A DNA stretch of 64,000 nt from Xinfangfangia pollutisoli (GCF_020179405.1 NZ_JAICBZ010000004.1:41487-105486); one strand, 5' to 3'. Positions 35,380-46,179 are shown, counted from the first letter of the stretch. Made by a program: numbers and translations. Notes: generated from the letters alone by a model not told the origin.

Positions 35380-36207
35380 TCAGCCCTTGGCGACCAGCCA
35401 GTCCAGCGCGCGCGTGGGCAGGATCCGCCGCGCGATGCCGGAAATGCGCGTCGGCAGCGTGACATAGTAGCGCGGCCGCGGCCGGGGGCTTTCCAGCGCC
35501 CGGATCAGCTGCGCCGTCACCGCCGAGGGCGGCAGTTCGAACCGGTCGGGCGCGTTCTTCGACCGATACAGCCGATGCAGCAGGCCGCGATATTCCTCGG
35601 CCCGGGCCGAGCCTTCCCAGTCGATCCATTTCTCGAAATGCGGCACCGAGTTTTCGCGGATCCGGGTGCTGATCGGCCCCGGCTCGATCAGGATGATCTC
35701 GATTCCCGTGCCCTTCATCTCAAGCCGCAGCACGTCGCTGAGGCCCTCCATGGCGAATTTCGTCGCCACATAGGCCCCGCGCCATTTCGCGCCGACCAGC
35801 CCCAGCACCGAGGAACAGTTGACGATCCGCCCCGCGCCGGCCGCCCGCATCATCGGCAGAACCCGCCGCGTCAGGTCATGCGTGCCGAACAGATTTGTCT
35901 CGAAGATCTCTCGCAGCGCGCCGCGCGGCAGGTCCTCGACCGCGCCGGGGCAGGCGAAGGCGCCATTGTTGAACAGCGCGCCCAGCCTGCCGCCATTCAC
36001 CGCGGCGATATGGTCGACCGCCGCCGCCAGACTGTCTTCGTCGGTGTAATCCAGCCGGAAGCTTTCCAGCCCCTCGGCACGCAGCCGGTCGCAATCCGCC
36101 TCTTGTCGGCAAGTGGCGAAGACCCGCCAGCCGCGCGCCTTCAGGCCGCGTGCGGCGTCAAGCCCGATGCCCGAGGAACACCCGGTGATGAGAATCGATC
36201 TGTCCAT
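35380..36207 (-). CDS. Short-chain dehydrogenase/reductase
   Basis: 275 aa classical SDR. Cofactor motif TGCSSGIGLDAARGL (residues 8-22), NNGAF, and catalytic residues S (NCSSVLGLVG) and YVATK. The Arg at CRQEADCDRL after beta strand 2 favours NADP(H). A C-terminal hydrophobic/basic region (TRISGIARRILPTRALDWLVAKG) suggests membrane association. Substrate unknown. Confidence 0.88.
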   Translation of the reverse strand: MDRSILITGCSSGIGLDAARGLKARGWRVFATCRQEADCDRLRAEGLESFRLDYTDEDSLAAAVDHIAAVNGGRLGALFNNGAFACPGAVEDLPRGALREIFETNLFGTHDLTRRVLPMMRAAGAGRIVNCSSVLGLVGAKWRGAYVATKFAMEGLSDVLRLEMKGTGIEIILIEPGPISTRIRENSVPHFEKWIDWEGSARAEEYRGLLHRLYRSKNAPDRFELPPSAVTAQLIRALESPRPRPRYYVTLPTRISGIARRILPTRALDWLVAKG

Positions 36208-36282
36208 ATCCCTGCCCGCAATTTCGCCGCAGGCTGGGGCAAAGCGGGGCCGGCGTCAAACCCGCCCCCGATGGGCGCGCGG

Positions 36283-36906
36283 TCAGGGCGTCAGCAGCCG
36301 GGCGGCAATGTAGCCTTCCAGACCGTCGCCCTCGATGCGGATATGCGCCCAGTCGCCGGCTTCCATCCCGACCACGGTCACCGCCTCGCCATTCTGCAGC
36401 CGGCCGACCACGCCCGTAGCGGTCGACGGCCCCTGCCGCACATTCGCCGAGCGCGCGGCGACATACCAGATCTGGCCTTCCTCGGCGCTGGCGGCGGGGG
36501 CAGGGCCTTCCGCGACCAGTTCGGGCGTGGGCTCGGCGCGGTCGCTGCCGATCGACGGCAGGGTGGACAGGGTGAAGATCGGCGCCGGCGCACCGGCACC
36601 CGGCACGGTGCTGGCGACAGCCGGGGCGGGCGCTGCATCAAGCGGGGCGGCCGGTTCATAGGCGGCGGTCACGACCTGGGCCGGGGGCTCGGGCGTGGGC
36701 GCGGCAGGGGCCAGCGCGGCACGTGCGACCGAAGCCTCCGGGGTCGCGGCTTCAGGCGCGGGCAAGGATGCAGACGCGGTGGGCGCGGCAAGCCGGGCCT
36801 CGGCCTCGGCGCGCAAAAGGCCGGGGCGTTTCTGACCATAATCTTCACCGGCAAGAAGCAGGGTCACATAGATCCCGGCAGTCAGAAGAAGGGTCAGTCG
36901 CAGCAT
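36283..36906 (-). CDS. Exported/anchored SH3-domain protein
   Basis: 207 aa. An N-terminal hydrophobic helix (MLRLTLLLTAGIYVTLLLAG) anchors or exports it; then a long Ala/Pro/Glu-rich linker (about 30-135); then a bacterial SH3 domain with ARSANVRQGPSTATGVVGRLQNGEAVTVV and WAHIRIEGDGLEGYIAARLL. Such proteins usually sit in the periplasm near peptidoglycan. An upstream ATG at 36924 would give six more residues. Divergent from parC. Confidence 0.82.
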   Translation of the reverse strand: MLRLTLLLTAGIYVTLLLAGEDYGQKRPGLLRAEAEARLAAPTASASLPAPEAATPEASVARAALAPAAPTPEPPAQVVTAAYEPAAPLDAAPAPAVASTVPGAGAPAPIFTLSTLPSIGSDRAEPTPELVAEGPAPAASAEEGQIWYVAARSANVRQGPSTATGVVGRLQNGEAVTVVGMEAGDWAHIRIEGDGLEGYIAARLLTP

Positions 36907-37093
36907 ATGTATCACCCAAGGCATGCGGCACAGGGAACACGGGCGGAAATGCCCGGTACAGACAGCAATCCCCTGTGACTTACCATGAGTCGCTGCCGTC
37001 TGGTGAGGGGAAAACGCAGGCGCATTCCCCCGGTTCCCTGTCCGCACGCAAAACGACTGGACCATGTCGGCGCCCGGAATTACACGGGGGGCC

Positions 37094-39397
<2,304 letters not shown>

Positions 39398-39469
39398 GCG
39401 GCTGCGCCGCAAGGTTTTTTCTCGCCTCTGGCCTGCGGCCAACCGGCTCGGGCGCGCGCGGCCCGCGCG

Positions 39470-39565
39470 GGGATATTTGGGCAGAGAGGAAGGCCATGCC
39501 GCTTCTCTGCCCTGTGGCCTTCCTCTCTGCAGAAATATCCCGGGGTCCGGGGCAGAGCCCCGGGT
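39470..39565. repeat. Family A repeat as a long inverted pair (copies 3 and 4)
   Basis: A 27-base arm at 39470-39496 is repeated inverted at 39515-39541 with two mismatches; the arms hold the GGATATTT...GCAGAGAGGAAGG core and enclose 18 bases. A further GC hairpin (CCGGGGCAGAGCCCCGG, 39548-39564) follows. It fills the parC/P450 convergent gap and could terminate from both sides. Confidence 0.75.
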
Positions 39566-39589
39566 CTCGATGCGGGGCGGAAACGCGAG

Positions 39590-40951
39590 TCAGGCGCGCG
39601 CCACCTCCAGCCAGACCCCGCCTTCGGGGCGCAGCGTCAGGATCATCACCGGCTTTGGCGCGCGGCCCGGGATCGGGCTGAACCGGAACCGCGCCAGCAG
39701 GGTGGCCAGGATGATCACCGCCTCTTGCAGCGCGAAAGAGGCGCCGATGCAGACCCGCGGCCCGTCGCCGAAGGGCAGGTAGTGAAAGCGCGGCACGGCG
39801 CGCGGGTCGGCGAAACGCTCGGGGCGGAAGGCGTCGGCATCGTCCCACAGTTTCTTGTGCCGGTGCAGCGCGTAGATCGGCAGGATCACCGTATCGCCGC
39901 GCCGCACCTCGCGCCCGCAAAGTTCGTCCGGCGCCTCGGCCGTGCGCGACAGGAAGGCCGCCGGCGGGTAAAGCCGCAGCGCCTCGTCGACGATTCGGCG
40001 GGTCAGGTTCAGGGCGGGCAGGTCGGCCACCCCGGCCGCACGATCGCCCAGCACCGCCTGCGCCTCGGCCCGGGCGGCCGCCTGCACGGCCGGATCGAAG
40101 GCGCAAAGATACAGCGCCCAGGACAGGGTCAGCGCCGTCGTCTCATGCCCGGCCACGATGAAGGTCAGCAGATTGTCGCGCAATTCGTCGGTGGACATGC
40201 GCCGGCCGCTTTCAGGATCGGCCCCGGCCAGCAGCAGATCCAGAAGGTCCGGCGGCCGCTGCGCCCCCTCGGCCCGCCGCGTCTCGATCGCCCGGTCGGC
40301 CAGCTGCTTGGTCTGCCGCATCGCGGCCCCGGCCACCATCCGGTGTGGTCTGGGCACCCAGCCCGGCGCGCCCAGGATGTCCAGCACCGAAACCTTTGCG
40401 GTCTGGCCGATATATTGCTCGATCGCCCGATGCACCGCATCGCGGTCGAACCCGGCGCCGCGGCTGAAGGTCACATCGGCGATCACTTCGAAGGTCGCGG
40501 TCACCATTTCATCGAACAGATCCGCCGCCCGTCCGACCGAGGCGGCGATCCGGGCCGAGGCGCGGTCGGCCGCCGCCGTCATCACCGGCCCCAGCGCCGC
40601 GACGTTGCGATGCGAAAAGACCGGCGCGGCAGTGCGGCGCTGCCAGTGCCAATTCGCGCCTTCCGCCACGAACAGGCTGTCGCCGATCGCCGGCCCCAGG
40701 ATCAGCTTCGTCACCAGGGATTTCGGATAATTCTCCAGATTGTCGCGCAGGATCCGCTTCAGCGCCTCGGGGTCCATCACCATATGCCAGCGCTTGCCGG
40801 TCTTGCCCGACAGGATCGGCGCATGGGTGGCGATTTCGGGGATCAGTTCCAGCACATTGCGCCGCCCGGCCGCCAGCGATCCCCAGATGCCCAGGGGTTC
40901 GGTCGCCAGCGGCACGCGCACGGGAAGGGCGGGTCTGTCCAGCACGGTCAT
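39590..40951 (-). CDS. Cytochrome P450
   Basis: 453 aa, soluble bacterial P450. I-helix AGHETTALTLSW supplies the acid-alcohol pair, K-helix EALRLYPPA gives ExxR, and the heme loop FGDGPRVCIG contains the cysteine ligand. Overall resemblance is to the CYP102/CYP4-like group rather than camphor-type enzymes. No ferredoxin or reductase gene is adjacent and there is no fused reductase, so electrons must come from elsewhere. Start at 40951 (MTVLDRPALPV); twelve upstream codons in frame are unsupported. Substrate unknown. Confidence 0.9.
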   Translation of the reverse strand: MTVLDRPALPVRVPLATEPLGIWGSLAAGRRNVLELIPEIATHAPILSGKTGKRWHMVMDPEALKRILRDNLENYPKSLVTKLILGPAIGDSLFVAEGANWHWQRRTAAPVFSHRNVAALGPVMTAAADRASARIAASVGRAADLFDEMVTATFEVIADVTFSRGAGFDRDAVHRAIEQYIGQTAKVSVLDILGAPGWVPRPHRMVAGAAMRQTKQLADRAIETRRAEGAQRPPDLLDLLLAGADPESGRRMSTDELRDNLLTFIVAGHETTALTLSWALYLCAFDPAVQAAARAEAQAVLGDRAAGVADLPALNLTRRIVDEALRLYPPAAFLSRTAEAPDELCGREVRRGDTVILPIYALHRHKKLWDDADAFRPERFADPRAVPRFHYLPFGDGPRVCIGASFALQEAVIILATLLARFRFSPIPGRAPKPVMILTLRPEGGVWLEVARA

Positions 40952-41091
40952 CGCGGTTCTCCGGTCATCCAGGGGGCGCGCGCCCATCCTACGCTGCCCG
41001 CCGGGAAAAGCGACAGCGGCCGGGCCCGTTGCGCGGCTTCCGGCAAGCCTGTATCCCTGACCCCTGCCACCCGCCCTTCCTGGAGCCGCCG

Positions 41092-41787
41092 ATGATCCTT
41101 CGCCCCGCCCGCCTTGTCGCGCTTTGCCTGGGGCTTGCCGCCCTTGCGGCCTGCGCGAAGAACGATCTGGCCGAGCCGCCGGTGCCCCTGGGCGAATTCG
41201 GCCTGGGGCTGAACATCGTCGTGGCCGACAATATCCAGATGGTGCCGATCTCGCGCCCGGCCGATCCGAAGGATTGGGAGGCGGCGATCCAGAAGGCGAT
41301 CGACGACCGCTTCGGCGAAAAGCGCTATCAGGGCAGCAAACTGTACAATGTCGGCATCAATATCGATGCCTATGCCCTGGCCCCGCCCGGCATCCCGCTG
41401 GTGGCGGCGCCGAAATCGGTGGTGGTGATCAGCGCCAATATCTGGGACGACGCCGCGCGCAAGAAGCTGAATCCCGAGGCCGAGCAGATGACGGTCTTCG
41501 AAGGCCTGTCGGGCGATACGATGATCGGGTCGGGCCTGACCAAGACCAAGAAGCAGCAGATGGACACGCTGGCCTATAATGCGGCGAAACGGGTCGAGGA
41601 CTGGCTTCTGACCCATCCCGAATGGTTCGGCATGACGCCCGAGCAGCTGAAGGCGGCGCTGGCGGCGCGCGATGCCCAGATCGCGGCCGACAAGAAGGCC
41701 AGCGCGGCCGCGGCGGCCCCGGCAACCCCCGCTGCGGCCCCTGCGCCGGCGGCAGGCGCGGGGCCGGTGGCGCCGGCCAGCAACTGA
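41092..41787 (+). CDS. Putative lipoprotein, 231 aa
   Basis: Lipoprotein signal peptide with lipobox LAAC (C21), so predicted membrane-anchored. The middle (about 40-170) is a conserved unknown domain with SRPADPKDWEAAIQKAIDDRF and KLYNVGINIDAYALAPPGIPL, and the C-terminus (about 190-231) is a low-complexity Ala/Pro tail. GGAG precedes the ATG. No recognised function. Lies just upstream of tuf, which appears to have its own promoter. Confidence 0.78.
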   Translation: MILRPARLVALCLGLAALAACAKNDLAEPPVPLGEFGLGLNIVVADNIQMVPISRPADPKDWEAAIQKAIDDRFGEKRYQGSKLYNVGINIDAYALAPPGIPLVAAPKSVVVISANIWDDAARKKLNPEAEQMTVFEGLSGDTMIGSGLTKTKKQQMDTLAYNAAKRVEDWLLTHPEWFGMTPEQLKAALAARDAQIAADKKASAAAAAPATPAAAPAPAAGAGPVAPASN

Positions 41788-41811
41788 CCGCCTTCGCCAG
41801 CCCGATCAGGC

Positions 41812-41840
41812 TTGATTTTCTGCGCTTTCGGCTTTAATCC
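41812..41840 (+). promoter_or_regulatory. tuf: Putative tuf promoter
   Basis: TTGATT (41812-41817) and TAATCC (41835-41840) with a 17-base spacer lie about 60 bases upstream of the tuf ATG, in the only non-GC-rich stretch of the gap. Sequence match only. Confidence 0.4.
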
Positions 41841-41899
41841 GCCGCGCCAGTGAAGGAAGGGGTCTCCATCCCGGGCCCCGCGCAAGGAAGGGCTGCCCC

Positions 41900-43075
41900 A
41901 TGGCCAAGGCCAAGTTTGAACGCACCAAGCCGCATGTGAACATCGGCACGATCGGTCACGTCGACCACGGCAAGACGACGCTGACGGCGGCGATCACGAA
42001 GTATTTCGGCGAGTTCCGCGCCTATGACCAGATCGACGGCGCCCCGGAAGAGCGGGCCCGCGGCATCACCATCTCGACCGCCCATGTCGAGTATGAAACC
42101 GCGAACCGCCACTACGCGCACGTCGACTGCCCCGGCCACGCCGACTATGTGAAGAACATGATCACCGGTGCCGCCCAGATGGACGGCGCGATCCTGGTTG
42201 TGGCCTCGTCGGACGGCCCGATGCCGCAGACGCGCGAGCATATCCTGCTCGGCCGTCAGGTGGGCATCCCCTACATGGTCGTCTACATGAACAAGGTCGA
42301 CCTGGTCGACGATCCGGAACTGCTGGAACTCGTCGAGATGGAAATCCGCGAGCTGCTGTCGTCCTACGAATATCCGGGCGACGACATTCCGATCATCAAG
42401 GGCTCGGCCCATCAGGCGCTGATCGGCGAGCGCAAGGACATTGGCGAAGATTCGGTCCGTGCGCTGCTGGCGGCGGTTGACGAATACATCCCGACCCCGG
42501 CCCGCGCCGTGGATCAGCCCTTCCTGATGCCGATCGAAGACGTGTTCTCGATCTCGGGCCGCGGCACCGTGGTGACCGGTCGTGTGGAACGCGGCGTGAT
42601 CAACGTTGGCGACGAAGTCGAAATCGTCGGCATCCGCGACACCAAGAAGTCGGTCTGCACCGGCGTGGAAATGTTCCGCAAGCTGCTGGACCGCGGCGAA
42701 GCCGGCGACAATATCGGCGCGCTGCTGCGTGGCGTCGACCGTGAAGGCGTGGAACGTGGCCAGGTGCTGTGCAAGCCCGGTTCGGTCAAGCCGCACACCA
42801 AGTTCGAAGCCGAGGCCTACATCCTGACCAAGGAAGAAGGCGGCCGTCACACGCCGTTCTTCGCGAACTACCGCCCGCAATTCTACTTCCGCACCACGGA
42901 CGTGACCGGGACCGTTCAGCTGCCGGAAGGCACCGAGATGGTGATGCCGGGCGACAACCTGAAGTTCGTCGTCGAGCTAATCGCCCCGATCGCGATGGAA
43001 GAGAAGCTGCGCTTCGCCATCCGTGAAGGCGGCCGCACCGTCGGCGCCGGCGTCGTCTCGAAGATCATCGCCTGA
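41900..43075 (+). CDS. tuf: Elongation factor Tu
   Basis: 391 aa. GTPase motifs [25 protein letters not shown] and SAHQAL are intact, with effector Thr in RARGITIST; beta-barrel domains 2 and 3 follow, ending [11 protein letters not shown]. It delivers aminoacyl-tRNA to the ribosome. Here it is a single-gene unit upstream of tRNA-Trp/secE, not part of an rpsL-rpsG-fusA-tuf operon; many Rhodobacterales keep a second copy there, and rpsL starts at 63928. Confidence 0.97.
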   Translation: MAKAKFERTKPHVNIGTIGHVDHGKTTLTAAITKYFGEFRAYDQIDGAPEERARGITISTAHVEYETANRHYAHVDCPGHADYVKNMITGAAQMDGAILVVASSDGPMPQTREHILLGRQVGIPYMVVYMNKVDLVDDPELLELVEMEIRELLSSYEYPGDDIPIIKGSAHQALIGERKDIGEDSVRALLAAVDEYIPTPARAVDQPFLMPIEDVFSISGRGTVVTGRVERGVINVGDEVEIVGIRDTKKSVCTGVEMFRKLLDRGEAGDNIGALLRGVDREGVERGQVLCKPGSVKPHTKFEAEAYILTKEEGGRHTPFFANYRPQFYFRTTDVTGTVQLPEGTEMVMPGDNLKFVVELIAPIAMEEKLRFAIREGGRTVGAGVVSKIIA

Positions 43076-43080
43076 TCTGT

Positions 43081-43147
43081 CGTTCGGGGCCCTCCCGAAC
43101 GCGCAAGCCAGGAAGGGCCGTCCCGCAAGGGGCGGCCTTTTCCTTTC
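43081..43147 (+). terminator. Tandem hairpin terminator after tuf
   Basis: A first stem CGTTCGGG/CCCGAACG (43081-43088, 43094-43101) is followed by AAGGGCCGTCCC/GGGGCGGCCTT (43113-43124, 43129-43139) around GCAA, running into TTTTCCTTTC. The second hairpin has a clear U tract. Confidence 0.8.
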
Positions 43148-43241
43148 GGCCCGAAGGGCCTATCCTGGTCGGGCAGCGATGGAGGGCGACATGGATCAGA
43201 CCGCGAAGTGACAGTCTGAAACCCTTCGCAAAGGTCATCCC

Positions 43242-43916
43242 ATGCCCGAACTTTTTCCCGCTGGCTTTCCAAGCCCCGATACGCTTCACCCCATCGTCAC
43301 CCGCGACGGCCAGCCGCATCGCGGCACGGTCTTCCTGAAGCCGGCGCTGCGCCATCCGCGCATCGAGGTGGGCGATTACAGCTATGCCAGTTGCCATGTG
43401 CCCCCCGCCGACTGGGCGGCCCAGATCGCGCCCTATCTGTATGACTTCTCGCCCGAGCGGCTGGTGATCGGCCGGTTCTGCCAGTTTGCCGATGGGGTGC
43501 AGTTCATCACCGCCTCGGCCAATCACCGCCATGACGGTTTTTCCACGTTCCCCTTCCTGGCCTTCGGTGCCGATCCGGCGCAATCGGCGTCGATGCCGCC
43601 GCCGGGGCCCGATACGGTGATCGGCAATGATGTGTGGCTGGGGCAGGGGGTGCGGGTGCTGCCGGGCGCGCGGATCGGCGATGGCTGCATCGTCGGGGCC
43701 GGGGCGGTGGTGTGCGGCACGCTGGCGCCCTATTCGGTCGTTGCGGGCAACCCTGCCCGCCTGCTGCGCCGCCGCTTCCCCGCGCCTGTGATCGCGCGGC
43801 TGTTGCAGATCCGCTGGTGGGATTGGCCAATCGACGACATCCTTGACGCCGAAGCGGCGATCTGTGGCGCGGATCTGCCGGCGCTGGAGCGCGTCGCGGC
43901 GCGACTCAGCCGGTAA
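43242..43916 (+). CDS. Hexapeptide-repeat acetyltransferase (CatB/XAT-like)
   Basis: 224 aa left-handed beta-helix protein. Visible are the trimeric xenobiotic-acetyltransferase features: the family loop FITASANHRHDGFSTFPF, where the His is in the catalytic position, hexapeptide coils DTVIGNDVWLGQGVRVLPGARIG, and the C-terminal VVAGNPARLLRRRF. Members acetylate chloramphenicol, streptogramins or native sugars and serine. Without a resistance context a housekeeping sugar or polysaccharide role is as likely as drug inactivation. Confidence 0.88.
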   Translation: MPELFPAGFPSPDTLHPIVTRDGQPHRGTVFLKPALRHPRIEVGDYSYASCHVPPADWAAQIAPYLYDFSPERLVIGRFCQFADGVQFITASANHRHDGFSTFPFLAFGADPAQSASMPPPGPDTVIGNDVWLGQGVRVLPGARIGDGCIVGAGAVVCGTLAPYSVVAGNPARLLRRRFPAPVIARLLQIRWWDWPIDDILDAEAAICGADLPALERVAARLSR

Positions 43917-44325
43917 AGACGCAAGCCGCCCGCGCTTGGCAGGCCCGGTCTTCGCGGCCTGCCATGACGCGCATCACCCTTCGGACATGTCGCTTTCGAG
44001 CCTTTCTTGTCGAGAAAGCGCGATTTTTGGCAAAAACCCGTCAAGGGTGCGAAAACGCACATAGCGGGTGCAACATGTATGATTTTTAACGGTTTTCTCG
44101 GAACATCACAGCGCCGTGATGGTTTTGTAACCGAAATGCCCTGAAAACCGCCCAAACTTCCCTTTCCGGCCGGTTCTGTACTTCACGGTTTAGTAAAATC
44201 GGCGTGATCCGCAGCGATCCGAGCGTGATTTCACAACCCCCGATCCGCGTCCCATCTTGGCTTCACCGGAGGCGAAACGCTCCGGACAACCCGGGCCGCA
44301 ACGGCCGCAAAAAAGGACTAAGATC
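43917..44325. other. 409-base intergenic region, AT-richer than its surroundings
   Basis: No convincing ORF or tRNA. A weak hairpin (CGCTTTC at 43991-43997, GAAAGCG at 44014-44020) followed by ATTTTT may end the acetyltransferase transcript. From about 44050 to 44210 there is a low-GC stretch with GATTTTTAACGG, TTTTGTAACC and TTTAGTAAAAT, which could hold the promoter of the small exported protein at 44326 or a small RNA. Nothing more specific is visible. Confidence 0.4.
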
Positions 44326-44553
44326 ATGAAACGGACTGCTCTTTTCGCTCTCGCCCTCTCGGCTCTGGCCCCGGCCGCCTTCGCCTACTCGCCCACCGCC
44401 CTGACCGACGCGCAAGTTTTCGACGTGAAGCGCTACGTGCCGAATGCTGACCTGTCGAACCTGACCGCCGCCCAAGTGCAAGCCATCGGCAATGTGCTGA
44501 ACAGCGGTGACTCGGGCATCGGCCACTCGATCTACTCGATCCTGAACGACTGA
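44326..44553 (+). CDS. Small exported protein (75 aa), paralogue 1
   Basis: Sec signal peptide MKRTALFALALSALAPAAFA, then a 55-residue mature helical part. AAAAGGA lies ten to sixteen bases before the ATG. The mature part aligns with the lipoprotein encoded at 44697: RYVPNADLSNLTAAQ against RYAPGADLDHLTPAQ, and a shared SIL near the end. Function unknown; predicted periplasmic or secreted. Confidence 0.8.
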   Translation: MKRTALFALALSALAPAAFAYSPTALTDAQVFDVKRYVPNADLSNLTAAQVQAIGNVLNSGDSGIGHSIYSILND

Positions 44554-44575
44554 TCCGGCATGACCGGACCCGCTT

Positions 44576-44605
44576 GCGCTCGCCCGTTCTCCCTCGGGCG
44601 GGCGC
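44576..44605 (+). terminator. GC hairpin after small exported protein
   Basis: GCGCTCGCCCG (44576-44586) pairs with CGGGCGGGCGC (44595-44605) with one mismatch around an 8-base loop. GTTTC follows nine bases later. Confidence 0.5.
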
Positions 44606-44696
44606 ACTGCGTTTCTGGCGCAGCGTTTCGGGCTTGCACAGCCCCCAAGCAGCGCTTCTAGTCGGCCGCGATCCGCCCCGACGACAGGAGCCCCGC

Positions 44697-44927
44697 ATGC
44701 GCCTTTCCCTTCTGACCCTTGCCTGCATCCCGCTGCTTTGCGCCTGCGTGCCGCAAAGCCCCGGCCTCAGCCCGGCCGACCGCGCCGATGTGCTGCGCTA
44801 TGCCCCCGGCGCCGATCTGGACCACCTGACCCCGGCGCAGGAACAGCAGCTGGCCAGCGCGCTGCACGATGGCGAGGGGCTGGACATCTCGCGCCAGATC
44901 GCCTCGATCCTGATGCAGACGCCCTGA
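44697..44927 (+). CDS. Small lipoprotein (76 aa), paralogue 2
   Basis: Lipoprotein signal MRLSLLTLACIPLLCAC, with predicted lipidated C17, then a short domain PADRADVLRYAPGADLDHLTPAQEQQ that matches the neighbour at 44326. Hence one paralogue should be soluble in the periplasm and the other membrane-anchored. ACAGGAG at 44683-44689 sets the ATG. Function unknown. Confidence 0.78.
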   Translation: MRLSLLTLACIPLLCACVPQSPGLSPADRADVLRYAPGADLDHLTPAQEQQLASALHDGEGLDISRQIASILMQTP

Positions 44928-44938
44928 GGGCGCCCCGG

Positions 44939-44973
44939 CCTGTGAGGGCGCCTGTGACGGCCCTGTGACGGCG
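44939..44973. repeat. Short tandem repeat, three units
   Basis: CCTGTGAGGGCG, CCTGTGACGGC and CCTGTGACGGCG follow each other directly, then CCTG. It lies just after the small lipoprotein gene and 70 bases before tRNA-Trp. Confidence 0.55.
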
Positions 44974-45041
44974 CCTGCACCAGGGCTTGCGAGAAGCCCT
45001 TGACCTTGGCCGCGCCCTGCCTTAACCCGCATCCCGACCAC

Positions 45042-45117
45042 AGGGGTATAGCTCAGCTGGTAGAGCGACGGTCTCCAAAACCGTAGGTCGCGGGTTCGAG
45101 CCCTGCTGCCCCTGCCA
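45042..45117 (+). tRNA. tRNA-Trp (anticodon CCA)
   Basis: 76 bases with encoded CCA end. Acceptor arms AGGGGTA (45042-45048) and TGCCCCT (45107-45113) pair, discriminator G45114. The D arm has AGCTCAGCTGGTAGAGC, the anticodon loop reads CTCCAAA and the T loop GGTTCGAGCC. Sits just before secE, a common bacterial order. Confidence 0.97.
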
Positions 45118-45276
45118 AGGTCCTTCTGCCGGCCCACGCCGCCGGGACCATCCCCGCAAAGCCCTGATTTTCCCGGCATCTGCCCCGCGCAGGATCAAGA
45201 TACCGCCCTGCGCTTGAATTCCTGCCGGAATGGCCGTATCTCCGCCGGCGACCCTTTTGCCCGGAAAGACCGACCG

Positions 45277-45468
45277 ATGGCCCGCACCAATCCGCTTCAG
45301 TTCCTTCAGCAGGTCCGCGCCGAAGTGGCCAAGATCCACTGGCCCTCGCGCCGGGAAGTGGTTCTGACCACGATCATGGTCTTCATCCTGGCCGCGCTGA
45401 CGGCGGCCTTCTTCAGCCTGGTCGATGTGGCAATCCGCTACGGATTGGCGCTGGTGATCGGCGCCTAA
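45277..45468 (+). CDS. secE: Preprotein translocase subunit SecE
   Basis: 63 aa, the short single-helix form. Amphipathic N-terminus with the conserved FLQQVRAEVAKIHWPSRREV, then one membrane helix (about residues 29-55). It stabilises SecY in the translocon. The ATG at 45277 follows a weak GGAAAG. Usually followed directly by nusG; here 177 bases with a T6-tailed hairpin intervene. Confidence 0.95.
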   Translation: MARTNPLQFLQQVRAEVAKIHWPSRREVVLTTIMVFILAALTAAFFSLVDVAIRYGLALVIGA

Positions 45469-45552
45469 GCCAGGTTTCCCCCGCCGCCGGACCATTCCCC
45501 TCTTGATCTGAGGGGGGCAAGCAGGTAATCCCGCCCCCGACCAAAGGGCAGC

Positions 45553-45606
45553 CGGCGCGCATCGATTCGGGGTGCGCGCTGTTTTTTGTTCCCCCGGGAC
45601 CGGGGG
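45553..45606 (+). terminator. Intrinsic terminator/attenuator between secE and nusG
   Basis: GCGCGCA (45555-45561) pairs with TGCGCGC (45573-45579), followed by GTTTTTT (45581-45587), a typical intrinsic terminator. A further small hairpin CCCCCGG/CCGGGGG (45591-45605) and an upstream one (CCCCTC/GAGGGG near 45500) flank it. Partial termination would separate secE from nusG expression. Confidence 0.7.
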
Positions 45607-45645
45607 GCAAGCGGCTTTCGGACGAAGGAAAAGGTAAGGCAGACC

Positions 45646-46179
45646 ATGGCAAAGCGCTGGTATTCGGTGAGCGTCCTCTCGAACTTCGAGAAGAAGATTG
45701 CCGAACAGATCAAGACCGCTGTTGCCGATGCGGGCCTTGAGGAAGAAATCGACGAAGTGCTGGTGCCCACCGAAGAGGTGATCGAGGTGCGGCGCGGCAA
45801 GAAGGTGACGTCCGAGCGGCGATTCATGCCCGGCTATGTGCTGGTGCATATGGAAATGTCGAATCGCGGCTATCACCTGATCTCGTCGATCAATCGGGTG
45901 ACCGGGTTCCTGGGCCCGCAGGGCAAGCCGATGCCGATGCGGGATTCGGAAGTGAACGCGATCCTGAACCGCGTCGAGGAAGGCCAGGAAGCCCCGCGCA
46001 ACCTGATCCGCTTCGACATCGGCGAGAAGGTCAAGGTCACCGACGGGCCCTTCGAGGGCTTCGACGGCATGGTCGAGGAAGTCGACGAACAGGCAAGCCG
46101 CCTGAAGGTTTCGGTCTCGATCTTCGGGCGCGCGACGCCTGTGGAACTGGAATTCACCCAGGTGTCGAAAGGCATCTGA
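45646..46179 (+). CDS. nusG: Transcription termination/antitermination factor NusG
   Basis: 177 aa. NGN domain (RWYSVSVLSNFEKKIAEQI; PGYVLVHMEM) and C-terminal KOW domain (IGEKVKVTDGPFEGFDGMVEEVDE). Binds RNA polymerase and links it to Rho or to ribosomal protein S10. ATG at 45646 preceded by AAGG. Upstream in-frame codons overlap the terminator and were rejected. Confidence 0.97.
   Translation: MAKRWYSVSVLSNFEKKIAEQIKTAVADAGLEEEIDEVLVPTEEVIEVRRGKKVTSERRFMPGYVLVHMEMSNRGYHLISSINRVTGFLGPQGKPMPMRDSEVNAILNRVEEGQEAPRNLIRFDIGEKVKVTDGPFEGFDGMVEEVDEQASRLKVSVSIFGRATPVELEFTQVSKGI

Noticed and set aside
43179..43211. Ten-codon ORF (MEGDMDQTAK) between tuf and the acetyltransferase gene
   Set aside because: Follows the tuf terminator, has no clear ribosome site and is too short to judge.
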